Origin: Stenotrophomonas mori
Lineage (GTDB): Bacteria; Pseudomonadota; Gammaproteobacteria; Xanthomonadales; Xanthomonadaceae
Assembly: GCF_023556335.1 (NCBI RefSeq)
Contig: NZ_JAIKTS010000001.1
Span: forward strand, 992,001-1,056,000
Length of the DNA stretch: 64,000 bases
Direction of reading: 5' to 3'
How positions within the stretch are numbered: position 1 is the first letter of the stretch; every line of letters starts with the position of its first letter. The translations under genes were made by a program, and so were the position numbers. The notes under the pieces were generated by a model. It was not told the origin of the DNA and searched no databases. It saw nothing but the letters and a program-made list of their open reading frames with translations. Positions 12,325-24,921 of this stretch are shown here, piece by piece.

Positions 12325-12885
12325 TCAGTGCGGCCGCGGGTGCGCCGCGATCCAGGCCAGGAAGCGGTCGACGTAGCCCTGCAGGAAGCGCCGGGTCCCT
12401 TCGTCGCTGATGCCGCCCTCGGCATCGATCGCCCCCTCGCGGTGGCGCAGGAACGCCTCCGGCTGGGCCATGACCGACAGGTTGACGAACACCAGCACGT
12501 TGCGCAGGTGCTGCTGCGCCATCGCCGTGCCGGCCGCGCCCGGCGAGGTGCCGATCAGCGCCGCCGGCTTGCCGTCGAAGGCGCCATCGCCATACGGACG
12601 CGAGGCGGTATCGATGGCGTTCTTGAGCACCCCCGGGATGGAGCGGTTGTACTCGGCGGTGACGAACAGCACCGCATCGGCGCCGCGGATCCCGTCCTTC
12701 AGGCGCGTGCCCTGCTCGGGGAAATCGCTGTCGCGGTCCTGGTTGTACAGCGGAATGTCGTCGATCCGCAGGTAGTCGAACCGCGCACGCTCGCCGGCCA
12801 GTTTCTCCAGCGCCAACGCCAGCCGGCGGTTGTGGGACTCCCTGCGCAGGCTGCCGACCAGTACGGCGATGCGGAACGGTTCCAT
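12325..12885 (-). CDS. NADPH-dependent FMN reductase (flavodoxin-like)
   Basis: 186-residue flavodoxin-fold reductase of the FMN_red family (ChrR/YieF/WrbA-like small quinone or azo reductases). The FMN phosphate loop is GSLRRESHNRRLA near the N-terminus; TAEYNRSIPGVLKNAIDT and the GTSPG segment are typical of NAD(P)H:FMN/quinone oxidoreductases in this family. Family members reduce quinones, chromate or azo compounds with NAD(P)H. The substrate cannot be inferred. It stands alone between dnaB and asnB. Confidence 0.85.
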   Translation of the reverse strand: MEPFRIAVLVGSLRRESHNRRLALALEKLAGERARFDYLRIDDIPLYNQDRDSDFPEQGTRLKDGIRGADAVLFVTAEYNRSIPGVLKNAIDTASRPYGDGAFDGKPAALIGTSPGAAGTAMAQQHLRNVLVFVNLSVMAQPEAFLRHREGAIDAEGGISDEGTRRFLQGYVDRFLAWIAAHPRPH

Positions 12886-12957
12886 GGCGACCTCGGTGTG
12901 GACGGAAGGCCCGAGTCTAGCCCGGCGCACGCCGCCCGGCGGTGAACACCGGGGCCG

Positions 12958-14901
12958 TCATGGTGCCCCGGCCCGGGCCCGCTGCGCCTGCCAATGCGCC
13001 TGCCAGGCCTGGAACATCAGCACGTTCCACAGGTGGGTATGCCACTTGCGCTCGCCCTGCCGGAAACGCTGCCACACCGTCGAGACCGCGGCCTCCTCGA
13101 ACACCCCGTCCTGGCGCAGCCGCCGCGGGTCGAGCAGGTCGCCGGCCCAGCCGTGCAGGTCGCCGCGCAGCCATTGCGTCACCGGCGCGCCGAAGCCGCG
13201 CTTGCCGCGGAACACCATGGCGTCGGGCAGGTAGCGGCGCAGCACCTGCTTGGGCAGGTACTTGGTGGTGCCGCCGCGCAGTTTCAGGTCCTGCGGCAGC
13301 GACCAGGCGAACTCCGCCACGTTCCAGTCCAGCAGCGGCGCGCGCGCCTCCAGGCTGGCCGCCATGCTGGTGCGGTCCACCTTGCAGAGCAGGTCATCGG
13401 CCAAGTAGGTGGTGAAATCGGCGAGCATCATCGCGTCGGCCGGTTCCCCCCGCCCCTGCAGCGGATCGGGCAGGCTGTAGAAGGTGGCCGGCTCGCGTGC
13501 GCCACGCACCGCCGCGGCCGGGTCGCGCCAGCGCGAGATGCGGTTGCGGTACACGTCGCCGATGCCGTCGGCACCGGCCTCCGCCAGCAGCGCCGCCAGG
13601 CCCCCGGCGCGCGAGTCCTCGCCCCGCGCCGCGGAGCGCCGCCCCAGCCAGTGCCGCAGCGGCGCCGGCACGTGCCGCAGCGCGCGCCAGTTGCGCAGCG
13701 CGCGCTGGTACCGGGTGTAGCCGAAGAACAGCTCGTCGCCGCCATCGCCGGACAGGGCCACGGTGACCCCGCCGCGCGCCAGCCGCGCCACCAGTGCGGT
13801 CGGCACCTGGGAGGCATCGGCGAAGGGTTCGTCGAACATCGCCGGCAGCTGCGGCACCACCGCCAGCGCGTCGGCGCCACTGACGTACAGCTCGGTGTGG
13901 TCGCAGCCCAGGTGGCCGGCCACCGCCTTGGCCAGCGGCGCCTCGTCATGGCCGGAGTCCTGGAAACCGATGCTGAAGCTGCGCACCGGGGTGCTGCTCT
14001 GCGCCTGCATCATCGACGCGACCAGCGCCGAGTCGGTACCGCCGGACAGGAACACGCCCACCGGCACATCGGCCACCATGCGCAGCGCCACGGCCTGGCG
14101 CAGCTGCCGGTCCAGCGCATCGGTGGCCTCGGCCTCGCTGCCGGTGAACCGCGCGGCCAGACAGGCGGCCATGCGCTCGCGCGCGTCCCAGTACGCCACC
14201 TGCGCCTGTTCGGGCCGGTGCGCGCCGGCGCCGGCGGCCACCATCGCCGCGTCCAGGTGCAGCACGCGGCCCGGCATCAGCTTGAAGGCGCGCTCATGGA
14301 TGCAGTACGGCGCCGGGATGTAGTCCAGCCGCAGCAGCAGGGCCAGGGCATCGCGGTCGATGCCGTTGTCGAACGCCGGGTGCCGCCACAACGCCTTCAG
14401 CTCCGAACCGAAGACCAGGGTGTCGCCGGCCCAGCCGTAGTACAACGGCTTCTTGCCGACCCGGTCGCGGGCCAGCGACAGCCGCTGCTCGTGCCGGTCC
14501 CACAGGGCGATGGCGAACATGCCGTTGCAGCGCGCCAGCGCCGGCTCCAGGCCCCACTGCACGATCGCCGCCAGCAGCACCTCGGTGTCCGAGTGGCCGC
14601 CAAAGGCATGGCCGAGCGTCTCCAGCTCGGCACGCAAGGGCGCGAAGTTGTAGATCTCGCCGTTGTAGGCCAGCCAGTAGCGGCCGTCGCCGGAAGCCAT
14701 CGGCTGATGGCCGAGCGGCGACAGGTCGAGGATGCTCAGCCGCCGGTGCGCAAGCGCCACACCGGCGGCGGCGTCGCTCCAGACGCCACGGTCATCCGGG
14801 CCGCGATGGGCCAGGGCATCGCCCATGGCCCCGGCCAGCGCCGCCAGCTCCGGCGCCTGCAACCGCGCCTGCGATTGCAGGATTCCCGCCAGTCCACACA
14901 T
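12958..14901 (-). CDS. asnB: Asparagine synthase, glutamine-hydrolysing (AsnB-type)
   Basis: 647-residue class II amidotransferase. Cys2 (MCGLAGI) is the glutaminase nucleophile after Met removal; the N-terminal domain carries AHRGPDD and YNGEIYN. The synthetase domain has the PP-loop SGGTDSALVASM and SGDGGDELFFGYTRY. Known AsnB proteins amidate aspartate; the longer (about 630-650) paralogues often serve exopolysaccharide or natural-product clusters, so a substrate other than aspartate is possible. It starts 8 nt after the stop of the upstream E1 gene, so the two form one transcription unit. Confidence 0.85.
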   Translation of the reverse strand: MCGLAGILQSQARLQAPELAALAGAMGDALAHRGPDDRGVWSDAAAGVALAHRRLSILDLSPLGHQPMASGDGRYWLAYNGEIYNFAPLRAELETLGHAFGGHSDTEVLLAAIVQWGLEPALARCNGMFAIALWDRHEQRLSLARDRVGKKPLYYGWAGDTLVFGSELKALWRHPAFDNGIDRDALALLLRLDYIPAPYCIHERAFKLMPGRVLHLDAAMVAAGAGAHRPEQAQVAYWDARERMAACLAARFTGSEAEATDALDRQLRQAVALRMVADVPVGVFLSGGTDSALVASMMQAQSSTPVRSFSIGFQDSGHDEAPLAKAVAGHLGCDHTELYVSGADALAVVPQLPAMFDEPFADASQVPTALVARLARGGVTVALSGDGGDELFFGYTRYQRALRNWRALRHVPAPLRHWLGRRSAARGEDSRAGGLAALLAEAGADGIGDVYRNRISRWRDPAAAVRGAREPATFYSLPDPLQGRGEPADAMMLADFTTYLADDLLCKVDRTSMAASLEARAPLLDWNVAEFAWSLPQDLKLRGGTTKYLPKQVLRRYLPDAMVFRGKRGFGAPVTQWLRGDLHGWAGDLLDPRRLRQDGVFEEAAVSTVWQRFRQGERKWHTHLWNVLMFQAWQAHWQAQRARAGAP

Positions 14902-14909
14902 AGGGCTCG

Positions 14910-17186
<2,277 letters not shown>

Positions 17187-17674
17187 CAGACGGACTCCAC
17201 GGTGCAGACAGGTTGAGGGGGAAGGTGGATCAGGGTCCAACAATGAAACGGGACACGCCGCCGCGCGCCGTGCCCGGAACAGGCACGGCCGGCGAAGGCA
17301 TGACGGGAGGTGCGGCGCGGCGGCGACGCGGCAGGCGGACGGCGGGCGCCGCGCTGCGGCAACCGCGTCGCTCCAGCGGTACCGGCAACGGGCGGGCCTC
17401 CTGGCGATTGCCCGGACTGGGCACGCCATGCACCGTCGCGACAGCAGCTGGATGGTTCAACAACACGGTTCCCTGGACCGCCGATGGGCGGGCGATCCCA
17501 CCATATGACCGGAACCGGGGCGGTTTGGTAAAGCTGCGACCGCAGCAAAACGCGCAAGGCGCATCCACCGCCGCCGTCAGGCGACTGCCGGAACCGTCGG
17601 GAGCAGCGCCTGCGCAGCGCGTATCCTGCCGCACGGCAGGGTCTCCACCGCTGGACTGGTTGCCTGCGGGGAAC
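17187..17674. other. Intergenic region upstream of the E1-asnB operon
   Basis: About 490 bp without a recognisable gene. On the minus strand this is the leader and promoter region of the E1 gene. An 8-bp inverted repeat (GCCGTGCC at 17267-17274, GGCACGGC at 17282-17289) lies 80-100 nt before the E1 start and could form a leader hairpin. No known riboswitch consensus was recognised. Confidence 0.4.
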
Positions 17675-18211
17675 TCAGGAGGCCGCGCGCCAGGCCTGCC
17701 GCGACTGCCCCCAGACCTCGACATCCTCGTCGAGCGGCGCCGGCAACCGCGCCGCGCGCAGCACCCGCGAACCGAGCTTGCGCGCGACCGCCTGCGAGCC
17801 ATGGTTGTCCGGAGCGATGGTGTGGATCACCTCCTGCCACCCCAGCGTATCGAACGCCCAGTCGATCGCCGCGCGCGCCGCTTCCGGCGCATAGCCCCGC
17901 CCCCAGCGGTCCGGCACGATGCTCCAGCCGACCTCCGGCCCCGGCCAGCCGTGCGGCTGCCAGGGCCCGACCCGGCCCACCCAGCGTCCGCTGTCCTTCT
18001 CGATCACCGAGAACATCGAGTAACCCAGCAACTGCCAGCTGCCGGTCAGCATCGCCAGGCTGCGCCAGGCCACCGGCGGCGGCTGCACGCCGCCCAGATG
18101 CCGCATCGCCAGCGGATCGGCGCAGAAGTCCGCGAACGCGCCGAAATCCGCGGCCGTCGGCGGCCGCAGCAGCAAGCGTTCGGTTTCCAGCCGCAGTTCG
18201 AAAGTGTCCAT
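17675..18211 (-). CDS. GNAT family N-acetyltransferase (RimJ/RimL-like)
   Basis: 178-residue acetyltransferase of the Acetyltransf_3 group. ETERLLLRPPTAADF is the typical N-terminal strand-helix, and the acetyl-CoA loop is WGRGYAPEAARAAIDWAF. The C-terminal half has the DNHGSQAVARKLG motif seen in RimJ/RimL and spermidine acetyltransferase relatives. Substrate unknown. I chose the ATG at 18211 because the domain starts directly there. It lies 52 bp after ecsC. Confidence 0.82.
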   Translation of the reverse strand: MDTFELRLETERLLLRPPTAADFGAFADFCADPLAMRHLGGVQPPPVAWRSLAMLTGSWQLLGYSMFSVIEKDSGRWVGRVGPWQPHGWPGPEVGWSIVPDRWGRGYAPEAARAAIDWAFDTLGWQEVIHTIAPDNHGSQAVARKLGSRVLRAARLPAPLDEDVEVWGQSRQAWRAAS

Positions 18212-18263
18212 GCCCTGCCCCGCCCGAGCTTCGTTCCACGCAGGGTAACGCAGCCGCCGCGGC

Positions 18264-19118
18264 TCAGGCGCGCATGCGGCCGCTGATGGCCCCATAGGCC
18301 AGGCGCACGGGTTCGAAGCCGTGCTTGCGCTCGAGCCGCCGGACGATGAAGTGGCCGCGGGCCATGTCCTGGTAGTAGGCCGTGAACATGGTGTTCAAGG
18401 TTGCACCGGCAACCGCGCCGATCACCGGCAGCGCCTGCGCGGCGACCTTCTCCGACACCACCACGCCGAACCGCGCGGCGACCTTCTCCACCACCCGCGC
18501 CAGCCACTTGCCGGCTTCCTTCGGCCCCAGCCCCAGCAGCAGCCCCGGGCTGCCGCTCACACTGGTGCCCGCCAGCTCGGCGGACAGGTGCCGCACCAGC
18601 TCGGCGGTGAACCCGCGCGCCAGGTAGTAGCCGGTCTCGCTGGCGTCGTCGCCGCTGGAGTTGCCGCCCAGGGCGAACACCTCCAGACAGGCCTGGCGGG
18701 TGGCCAGGTCCTCCAGGTCGAACCCTTCGCTGCGGGCGACGTCGGCCACCGCGCGCATGATGATGGTGGTGGACAACGGCAGTTCGATCGCCAGCGTCGC
18801 CAGCCCGCCGACGCCGCCCAGGGCACCGGTCGCCGCGGCCGCGAGCTTGTGCAGGCGGGGCGAGGCCGGCTTGCCCGGCTGGCGGCGGTCCATGCTCCAC
18901 AGCGCGGCCTGCGCGGCCTTGTGGAGCGCGGCCTCGGCCACTCCCTGGATGCCGCGCGAGACGCCTGCCGGCAGCCTGCGCACGGCGAACTCCAGCGGTG
19001 TGCCGATCAGGTTGGCCATCCGCGCGCTGAGCGTCGGCGCCTCCAGCAGCGCGACCGCGCGGCGCAGGTCGGCCATGTCCTGCGGGCACTCCTGCAGCGG
19101 CAGCGCCAGCTCGCCCAT
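18264..19118 (-). CDS. EcsC family protein
   Basis: 284-residue protein of the EcsC family, whose name comes from the third gene of the Bacillus ecs operon; molecular function is unknown. Features include a Gly/Ala-rich hydrophobic stretch (AAAATGALGGVGGLATLAIELPLS is split by polar residues), the FALGGNSSGDDASETGYY segment typical of the family, and a second amphipathic hydrophobic region around GAVAGATLNTMF. It starts 5 nt after the orn stop, so it is probably co-transcribed with orn. Confidence 0.78.
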   Translation of the reverse strand: MGELALPLQECPQDMADLRRAVALLEAPTLSARMANLIGTPLEFAVRRLPAGVSRGIQGVAEAALHKAAQAALWSMDRRQPGKPASPRLHKLAAAATGALGGVGGLATLAIELPLSTTIIMRAVADVARSEGFDLEDLATRQACLEVFALGGNSSGDDASETGYYLARGFTAELVRHLSAELAGTSVSGSPGLLLGLGPKEAGKWLARVVEKVAARFGVVVSEKVAAQALPVIGAVAGATLNTMFTAYYQDMARGHFIVRRLERKHGFEPVRLAYGAISGRMRA

Positions 19119-19123
19119 CGCGC

Positions 19124-19699
19124 TCAGGCCGCCTCCGGCCGTCCGGACAGCGCACCCATGTACTGGCGGTAGTAGCGCAGTTCGGCGATCGAGTCATGGA
19201 CGTCGCTCAGCGCGGTATGGCTGGAGCTCTTGGACAGGCCCGCGGCCACCGCCGGCGCCCAGCGCCGGGCCAGTTCCTTGAGCGTGGACACGTCCAGGTT
19301 GCGGTAGTGGAAGTAGCGTTCCAGGCGCGGCATCTGCCGGTGCAGGAACCGGCGGTCCTGGCAGATGGAGTTGCCGCACATCGGCGACGCGCCTGCGCGG
19401 ACCCAGTCCTGCAGGAACGCGATGGTGCGCGCCTCCGCCTGGCCCACCGCGACCTCACTGTCGAGCACCCGCTGCCACAGGCCCGAGCGGCGGTGCTGGT
19501 TGCGGTTCCACTCGTCCATCGCCTCCAGCGTTTCCAGGCGGTGGGCGATGGCGAACTCCGGGCCCTCGGCCAGCACGTTGAGCTCGGCGTCGGTGACCAC
19601 GGTGGCGATCTCGATGATCGAATCGTTGTCGGTATCCAGCCCGGTCATTTCCAGGTCGATCCAGATCAGGCGGTCATCGCCGTTGTGGGGGTCGCTCAT
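19124..19699 (-). CDS. orn: Oligoribonuclease Orn
   Basis: 191-residue DEDDh exonuclease that degrades 2- to 5-mer RNA and pGpG, finishing mRNA and cyclic-di-GMP turnover; essential in many gammaproteobacteria. The first motif is [11 protein letters not shown] (Asp and Glu ligands); the late motif has [11 protein letters not shown] with the catalytic His and last Asp. Length and ends match the family. ecsC follows within 5 nt. Confidence 0.96.
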   Translation of the reverse strand: MSDPHNGDDRLIWIDLEMTGLDTDNDSIIEIATVVTDAELNVLAEGPEFAIAHRLETLEAMDEWNRNQHRRSGLWQRVLDSEVAVGQAEARTIAFLQDWVRAGASPMCGNSICQDRRFLHRQMPRLERYFHYRNLDVSTLKELARRWAPAVAAGLSKSSSHTALSDVHDSIAELRYYRQYMGALSGRPEAA

Positions 19700-19809
19700 C
19701 TATCGCCTCGTGCAGGGCCGGCGGCAGGCGTCCGGCGGGGAAAACCGGCTGCCATGATACGCCGCGGCGGTGAGCGCGCGATGAGCCGTCCTGCGGCGGC
19801 GCATGCCGC

Positions 19810-20775
19810 TCAGGCGCCGTCGGGCAGCAACGGCCGGCCGCGCTTGGCACGGAAATAATTGCGCAGGCGCAGCCCCGCCTCCTGCGCCAGCAGCCCCCCG
19901 TCGATCGCGACGCGATGGTTGTGGCGCGGATCGCCGAGCAGGTCGAAGACGCTGCCACAGGCCCCGGTCTTGGGATCGCTGGCGGCATACACGACGCGCG
20001 CCACGCGCGCGTGCACCAGCGCCATCGCGCACATCGCGCAGGGCTCCAGGGTCACGTACAGGGTGCAGCCGGACAGCCGGTGGTTGCCGCGCCGCGCACC
20101 GGCCTCACGCAGGGCCACGATCTCGGCATGGGCGCTGGGATCGTGCTGGGCGATGTTGAGGTTCCAGCCCTCGCCGAGCACCTGGCCGTCGGCGGCGACC
20201 AGCACCGCGCCCACCGGAATCTCGTCGAACTCGCGCTGCGCGCGCTCGGCCAGCGCCAGCGCATGGCGCATCCAGCGGACATCGGCCTCGCGGCGGCCAT
20301 CGTCGCCGGCGCCATCGCCCGCCGCGTCCGCCCGCGGCGCCGGCGCATGCCGCAGGTGCACCAGCGGGTACGGCCGCCCCTGGCCATCGACCGGCGAACG
20401 CCCGGTCTCTTCGAATCCCATCCGCGCGTAGAACGCCCGCGCCTGCGGATTCTGCGCATTGACGTCGGTGCTCAGCCGCGGGTGTCCGCGCAGGGCGTGC
20501 TTCAGCAGCCGCCGCCCCAGGCCCCGGCCATGGTGGTCGGGATCGACGAACAGCGCCTCCAGGTGGCCCTCGGCGATCCACATGAACGCCAGGGGCACGT
20601 CCTGCGCATCCACCGCCAGCACCAGCGGCGCCTGCGGGAGGCACGCGCGGACGTCGGCCTCGATGGCCTGGCGGTCGCCGGCGTCGAGGAACCCGTGCGT
20701 GGCATCGACGGCGCGGCGCCAGAGGTCGATGACGCGCTCGGCATCTTGCGGGCGCGAGGGGCGCAATGTCGGCAT
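19810..20775 (-). CDS. tadA: GNAT acetyltransferase fused to tRNA(adenine34) deaminase TadA
   Basis: One uninterrupted 321-residue frame. Residues 1-143 are a GNAT domain (acetyl-CoA loop HHGRGLGRRLLKHAL, then NPQARAFYARMGFEETG). Residues 144-166 are a low-complexity Ala/Gly/Asp linker. Residues 167-321 are a full TadA (about 155 residues), with zinc and catalytic motifs HAE at 216-218 and PCAMC at 245-249. TadA converts A34 to inosine in tRNA-Arg(ACG), letting one tRNA read CGU, CGC and CGA. An internal ATG (Met169) could give free TadA, but it has only a weak GAGG about 14 nt upstream. The gene follows tRNA-Ser by 48 nt with no terminator seen, so co-transcription is likely. The acetylation target is unknown. 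Confidence 0.85.
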   Translation of the reverse strand: MPTLRPSRPQDAERVIDLWRRAVDATHGFLDAGDRQAIEADVRACLPQAPLVLAVDAQDVPLAFMWIAEGHLEALFVDPDHHGRGLGRRLLKHALRGHPRLSTDVNAQNPQARAFYARMGFEETGRSPVDGQGRPYPLVHLRHAPAPRADAAGDGAGDDGRREADVRWMRHALALAERAQREFDEIPVGAVLVAADGQVLGEGWNLNIAQHDPSAHAEIVALREAGARRGNHRLSGCTLYVTLEPCAMCAMALVHARVARVVYAASDPKTGACGSVFDLLGDPRHNHRVAIDGGLLAQEAGLRLRNYFRAKRGRPLLPDGA

Positions 20776-20823
20776 GGTTCGGGGTTCCAGTGCGGCCCCG
20801 GCGGCGCATCGGCGCAGCCGGGG

Positions 20824-20913
20824 TGGCGGGCAGAGTGGGATTCGAACCCACGGAAGGTTTGACCCTTCGCCGGTTTTCAAGACCGGTGCCTTCAACCGCT
20901 CGGCCATCTGCCC
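20824..20913 (-). tRNA. tRNA-Ser (anticodon TGA)
   Basis: 90-nt class II tRNA on the minus strand with encoded CCA. The acceptor stem is GGGCAGA / TCTGCCC. The anticodon loop CTTGAAA gives TGA, read as serine UCA-type codons; the long variable arm and GGTTCGAATCC T-arm are present. It sits between the LysR gene and the GNAT-TadA gene, in the same orientation as both. Confidence 0.95.
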
Positions 20914-20926
20914 GTGACTGCTGCGT

Positions 20927-20945
20927 GCCGATGCCACGCATCGGC
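20927..20945 (-). other. Perfect stem-loop between lysR gene and tRNA-Ser
   Basis: GCCGATGC (20927-20934) and GCATCGGC (20938-20945) form a perfect 8-bp stem with a 3-nt loop. It lies past the LysR stop and about 14 bp before the tRNA 5' end. There is no T run, so it may be a weak or Rho-dependent terminator, or a spacer hairpin that isolates the tRNA transcript. Confidence 0.5.
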
Positions 20946-20983
20946 CGGGGGCACGCATTTTCGCACGCCGCCGGGGTTTTTGC

Positions 20984-21976
20984 TCACCCGGCCTCGATCG
21001 CCAGGGCGCCCAGGGCGGACGCGCGGATCTTCTCCTTGGCACGCTCGCAGGCGCCGCCGCAGTCCAGCCGGGAGGCTTCCAGCTCGGCCGGCAGGTGCTC
21101 GGCGAGGAAGTCGATGAACACCCGCACCGCCGGCAGCAGGCCACGGCGTGAAGCGAACACCGCGTGGCAGATGCCCTGCGGCAACGACCACTCCGGCAGC
21201 ACCACCTCCAGCTCACCGTTGCGTACCGCCTCGGCGCAGACCGTCTCCGGCAGCATGGTGATGCCGAAGCCGTCCTTGACCATGCTCTGCAGCAGCGGGA
21301 AGTCGAAGCCGGCCACCCGCGGCTGCAGGTCGACGCGCTTGACCTCCCCGCCGGGCCCGTGCAGTTCCCAGCGCTGCCGCGCTTCGTCCTCGCTGATGCT
21401 CAGGGTGACGTGCCCGGCCAGGTCCTCGGGCGTCTTCGGTCGGCCGGCGCGGTCCAGGTAGCCGGGGCTGGCGACCAGCAGCTCCTGCACCTGGCCGAAG
21501 CTGCGCATCACCAGGCTGCCGTCGTCGTCCAGCCGCGAACGCACCCGCAGGGCCACGTCGTAGCCTTCGTTGATGATGTCCACGCGGCGGTTGCTGATGT
21601 TCAGCTGCAGGCGCACCTTCGGGTACTGCTGCAGGAAGGTCGGCAGCAGCTTGGGCAGCTGCATCTGCGCCAGCGATACCGGCACGCTGGCCCGCACCAG
21701 CCCACGCGGTTCGGCGCTGAGGCGGTCCACCACCTCGCGCGCGGCCTGGGCTTCGGCCAGCATGGTCTGGGCGTGGCGGTGCACGCTCATGCCGACGTCG
21801 GTCACCGCGAAGCGGCGGGTCGAACGCTGCAGCAGGCGCACGCCGAGATCGTTCTCCAGCTGGCTGATGCGCCGGCTCAGGCGCGACTTGGGAATCCCCA
21901 GCGCCCGCTCGGCGGCGGCGAACCCACCATGGTCCACGACCATCGCGAAATAGTAGAGATCGTTGAGGTCCTGCAT
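20984..21976 (-). CDS. LysR family transcriptional regulator
   Basis: 330-residue LysR regulator. The N-terminal winged helix-turn-helix is MQDLNDLYYFAMVVDHGGFAAAERALG with PKSRLSRRISQLENDLG; the rest is a periplasmic-binding-protein-like effector domain (residues about 95-295). The form resembles the AaeR/DsdC-like CrgA group. The start is at the first residue of the HTH domain. No divergent target gene is adjacent, so it acts on distant genes or on itself. A perfect palindrome lies in its leader. Confidence 0.9.
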   Translation of the reverse strand: MQDLNDLYYFAMVVDHGGFAAAERALGIPKSRLSRRISQLENDLGVRLLQRSTRRFAVTDVGMSVHRHAQTMLAEAQAAREVVDRLSAEPRGLVRASVPVSLAQMQLPKLLPTFLQQYPKVRLQLNISNRRVDIINEGYDVALRVRSRLDDDGSLVMRSFGQVQELLVASPGYLDRAGRPKTPEDLAGHVTLSISEDEARQRWELHGPGGEVKRVDLQPRVAGFDFPLLQSMVKDGFGITMLPETVCAEAVRNGELEVVLPEWSLPQGICHAVFASRRGLLPAVRVFIDFLAEHLPAELEASRLDCGGACERAKEKIRASALGALAIEAG

Positions 21977-22024
21977 GGATTGATCCCACAACTGGAACGA
22001 ATCGTGGAATTCAACCACCTTTGT

Positions 22025-22043
22025 CCTGATTTTACAAATCAGG
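22025..22043 (-). promoter_or_regulatory. Palindrome upstream of the LysR gene, probable operator
   Basis: CCTGATTT-TAC-AAATCAGG is a perfect 8-bp inverted repeat (22025-22032 and 22036-22043), 49-67 bp before the LysR start. It stands out as AT-rich within GC-rich sequence. The internal ATTT-N3-AAAT is a plausible autoregulatory binding site. It could instead form an RNA hairpin. Confidence 0.5.
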
Positions 22044-22229
22044 CCGCGAACGGTCCGGTATGTCGGCGCACCGCGACCCGCCGGGCCGGGCCGGGAGGCG
22101 GCCCCAGGCCGCCCGGCCGACGTGGGACTTCCGCCGGACCGGACCGCAGCGGCCGGGATCACGCCACAGGGCCGGCGCCCCACTCCGCTGCGGGGACGCC
22201 TCTGCCCCGGCAGGCCTGCCGGGTCCGCC

Positions 22230-24282
<2,053 letters not shown>

Positions 24283-24411
24283 GCTGAACGACCGCTGCGG
24301 CACACCCTGAACTGCCGCGAACGCGCGACGCCGCGGTTTATCCCGCGCTGACATCCCCGGCCGGGATGCGGTCCAGACTGTCGATGCCTCCCCCGGCATC
24401 AGGAGTCCACT

Positions 24412-24915
24412 GTGCGCGTTTTCAGGGCCGATGAAACGACCGCTCCGCGGCGCGTCCACGCCGCGTCGGCCCGCGTGGCGGGGACCGCTGCGGCACTGTT
24501 CCTGGCCGCGCTGGTGCTGGCGGCGCTGCGCTGGCATGCGGCCCCCGGCACCAGCGTGGCCAGCGTCGACGAACGCCCGTCCCCGGTGGCGGTGGACACT
24601 CCGCCGGCGGCGTTGCCGGCCCCCGCCGTCGACGACCGCCAGCCCCGTCCGCTGGCCGGCAATCCCGCACCGCCCTATCCGCCCGACGCCCTGCGCGACG
24701 GTGTCCAGGGGCGGGTGATCGCACGCCTGTCGGTCGATGCGGACGGCACGGTCAGCGCCGCGCGCATCGACTGGCACGACGGTCCGCCCCATCGCGCACT
24801 CGACCAGGCGGTGCTGGAGACCGTGCGCGGCTGGCACTTCGAACCGGCCATGCGCGACGGCCACGCGGTGGACAGCGTGGTCCGCGTCCCGGTCGACTTC
24901 AGTACCGGCCGCTGA
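24412..24915 (+). CDS. Small TonB-domain protein (second of two)
   Basis: 167-residue protein starting with GTG, supported by AGGAG 7 nt upstream (24401-24405). It has one N-terminal transmembrane helix (AALFLAALVLAALRW), a short Pro/Ala linker only about 40 residues long, and a C-terminal TonB domain (PPYPPDALRDGVQGRVIARL, ALDQAVLETVRGWHFEPA). The linker looks too short to span the whole periplasm, so it may serve a different partner from classical TonB. It probably arose by duplication of its neighbour. Convergent with aroA, 6 bp between stops. Confidence 0.82.
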   Translation: MRVFRADETTAPRRVHAASARVAGTAAALFLAALVLAALRWHAAPGTSVASVDERPSPVAVDTPPAALPAPAVDDRQPRPLAGNPAPPYPPDALRDGVQGRVIARLSVDADGTVSAARIDWHDGPPHRALDQAVLETVRGWHFEPAMRDGHAVDSVVRVPVDFSTGR

Positions 24916-24921
24916 GGCCGC

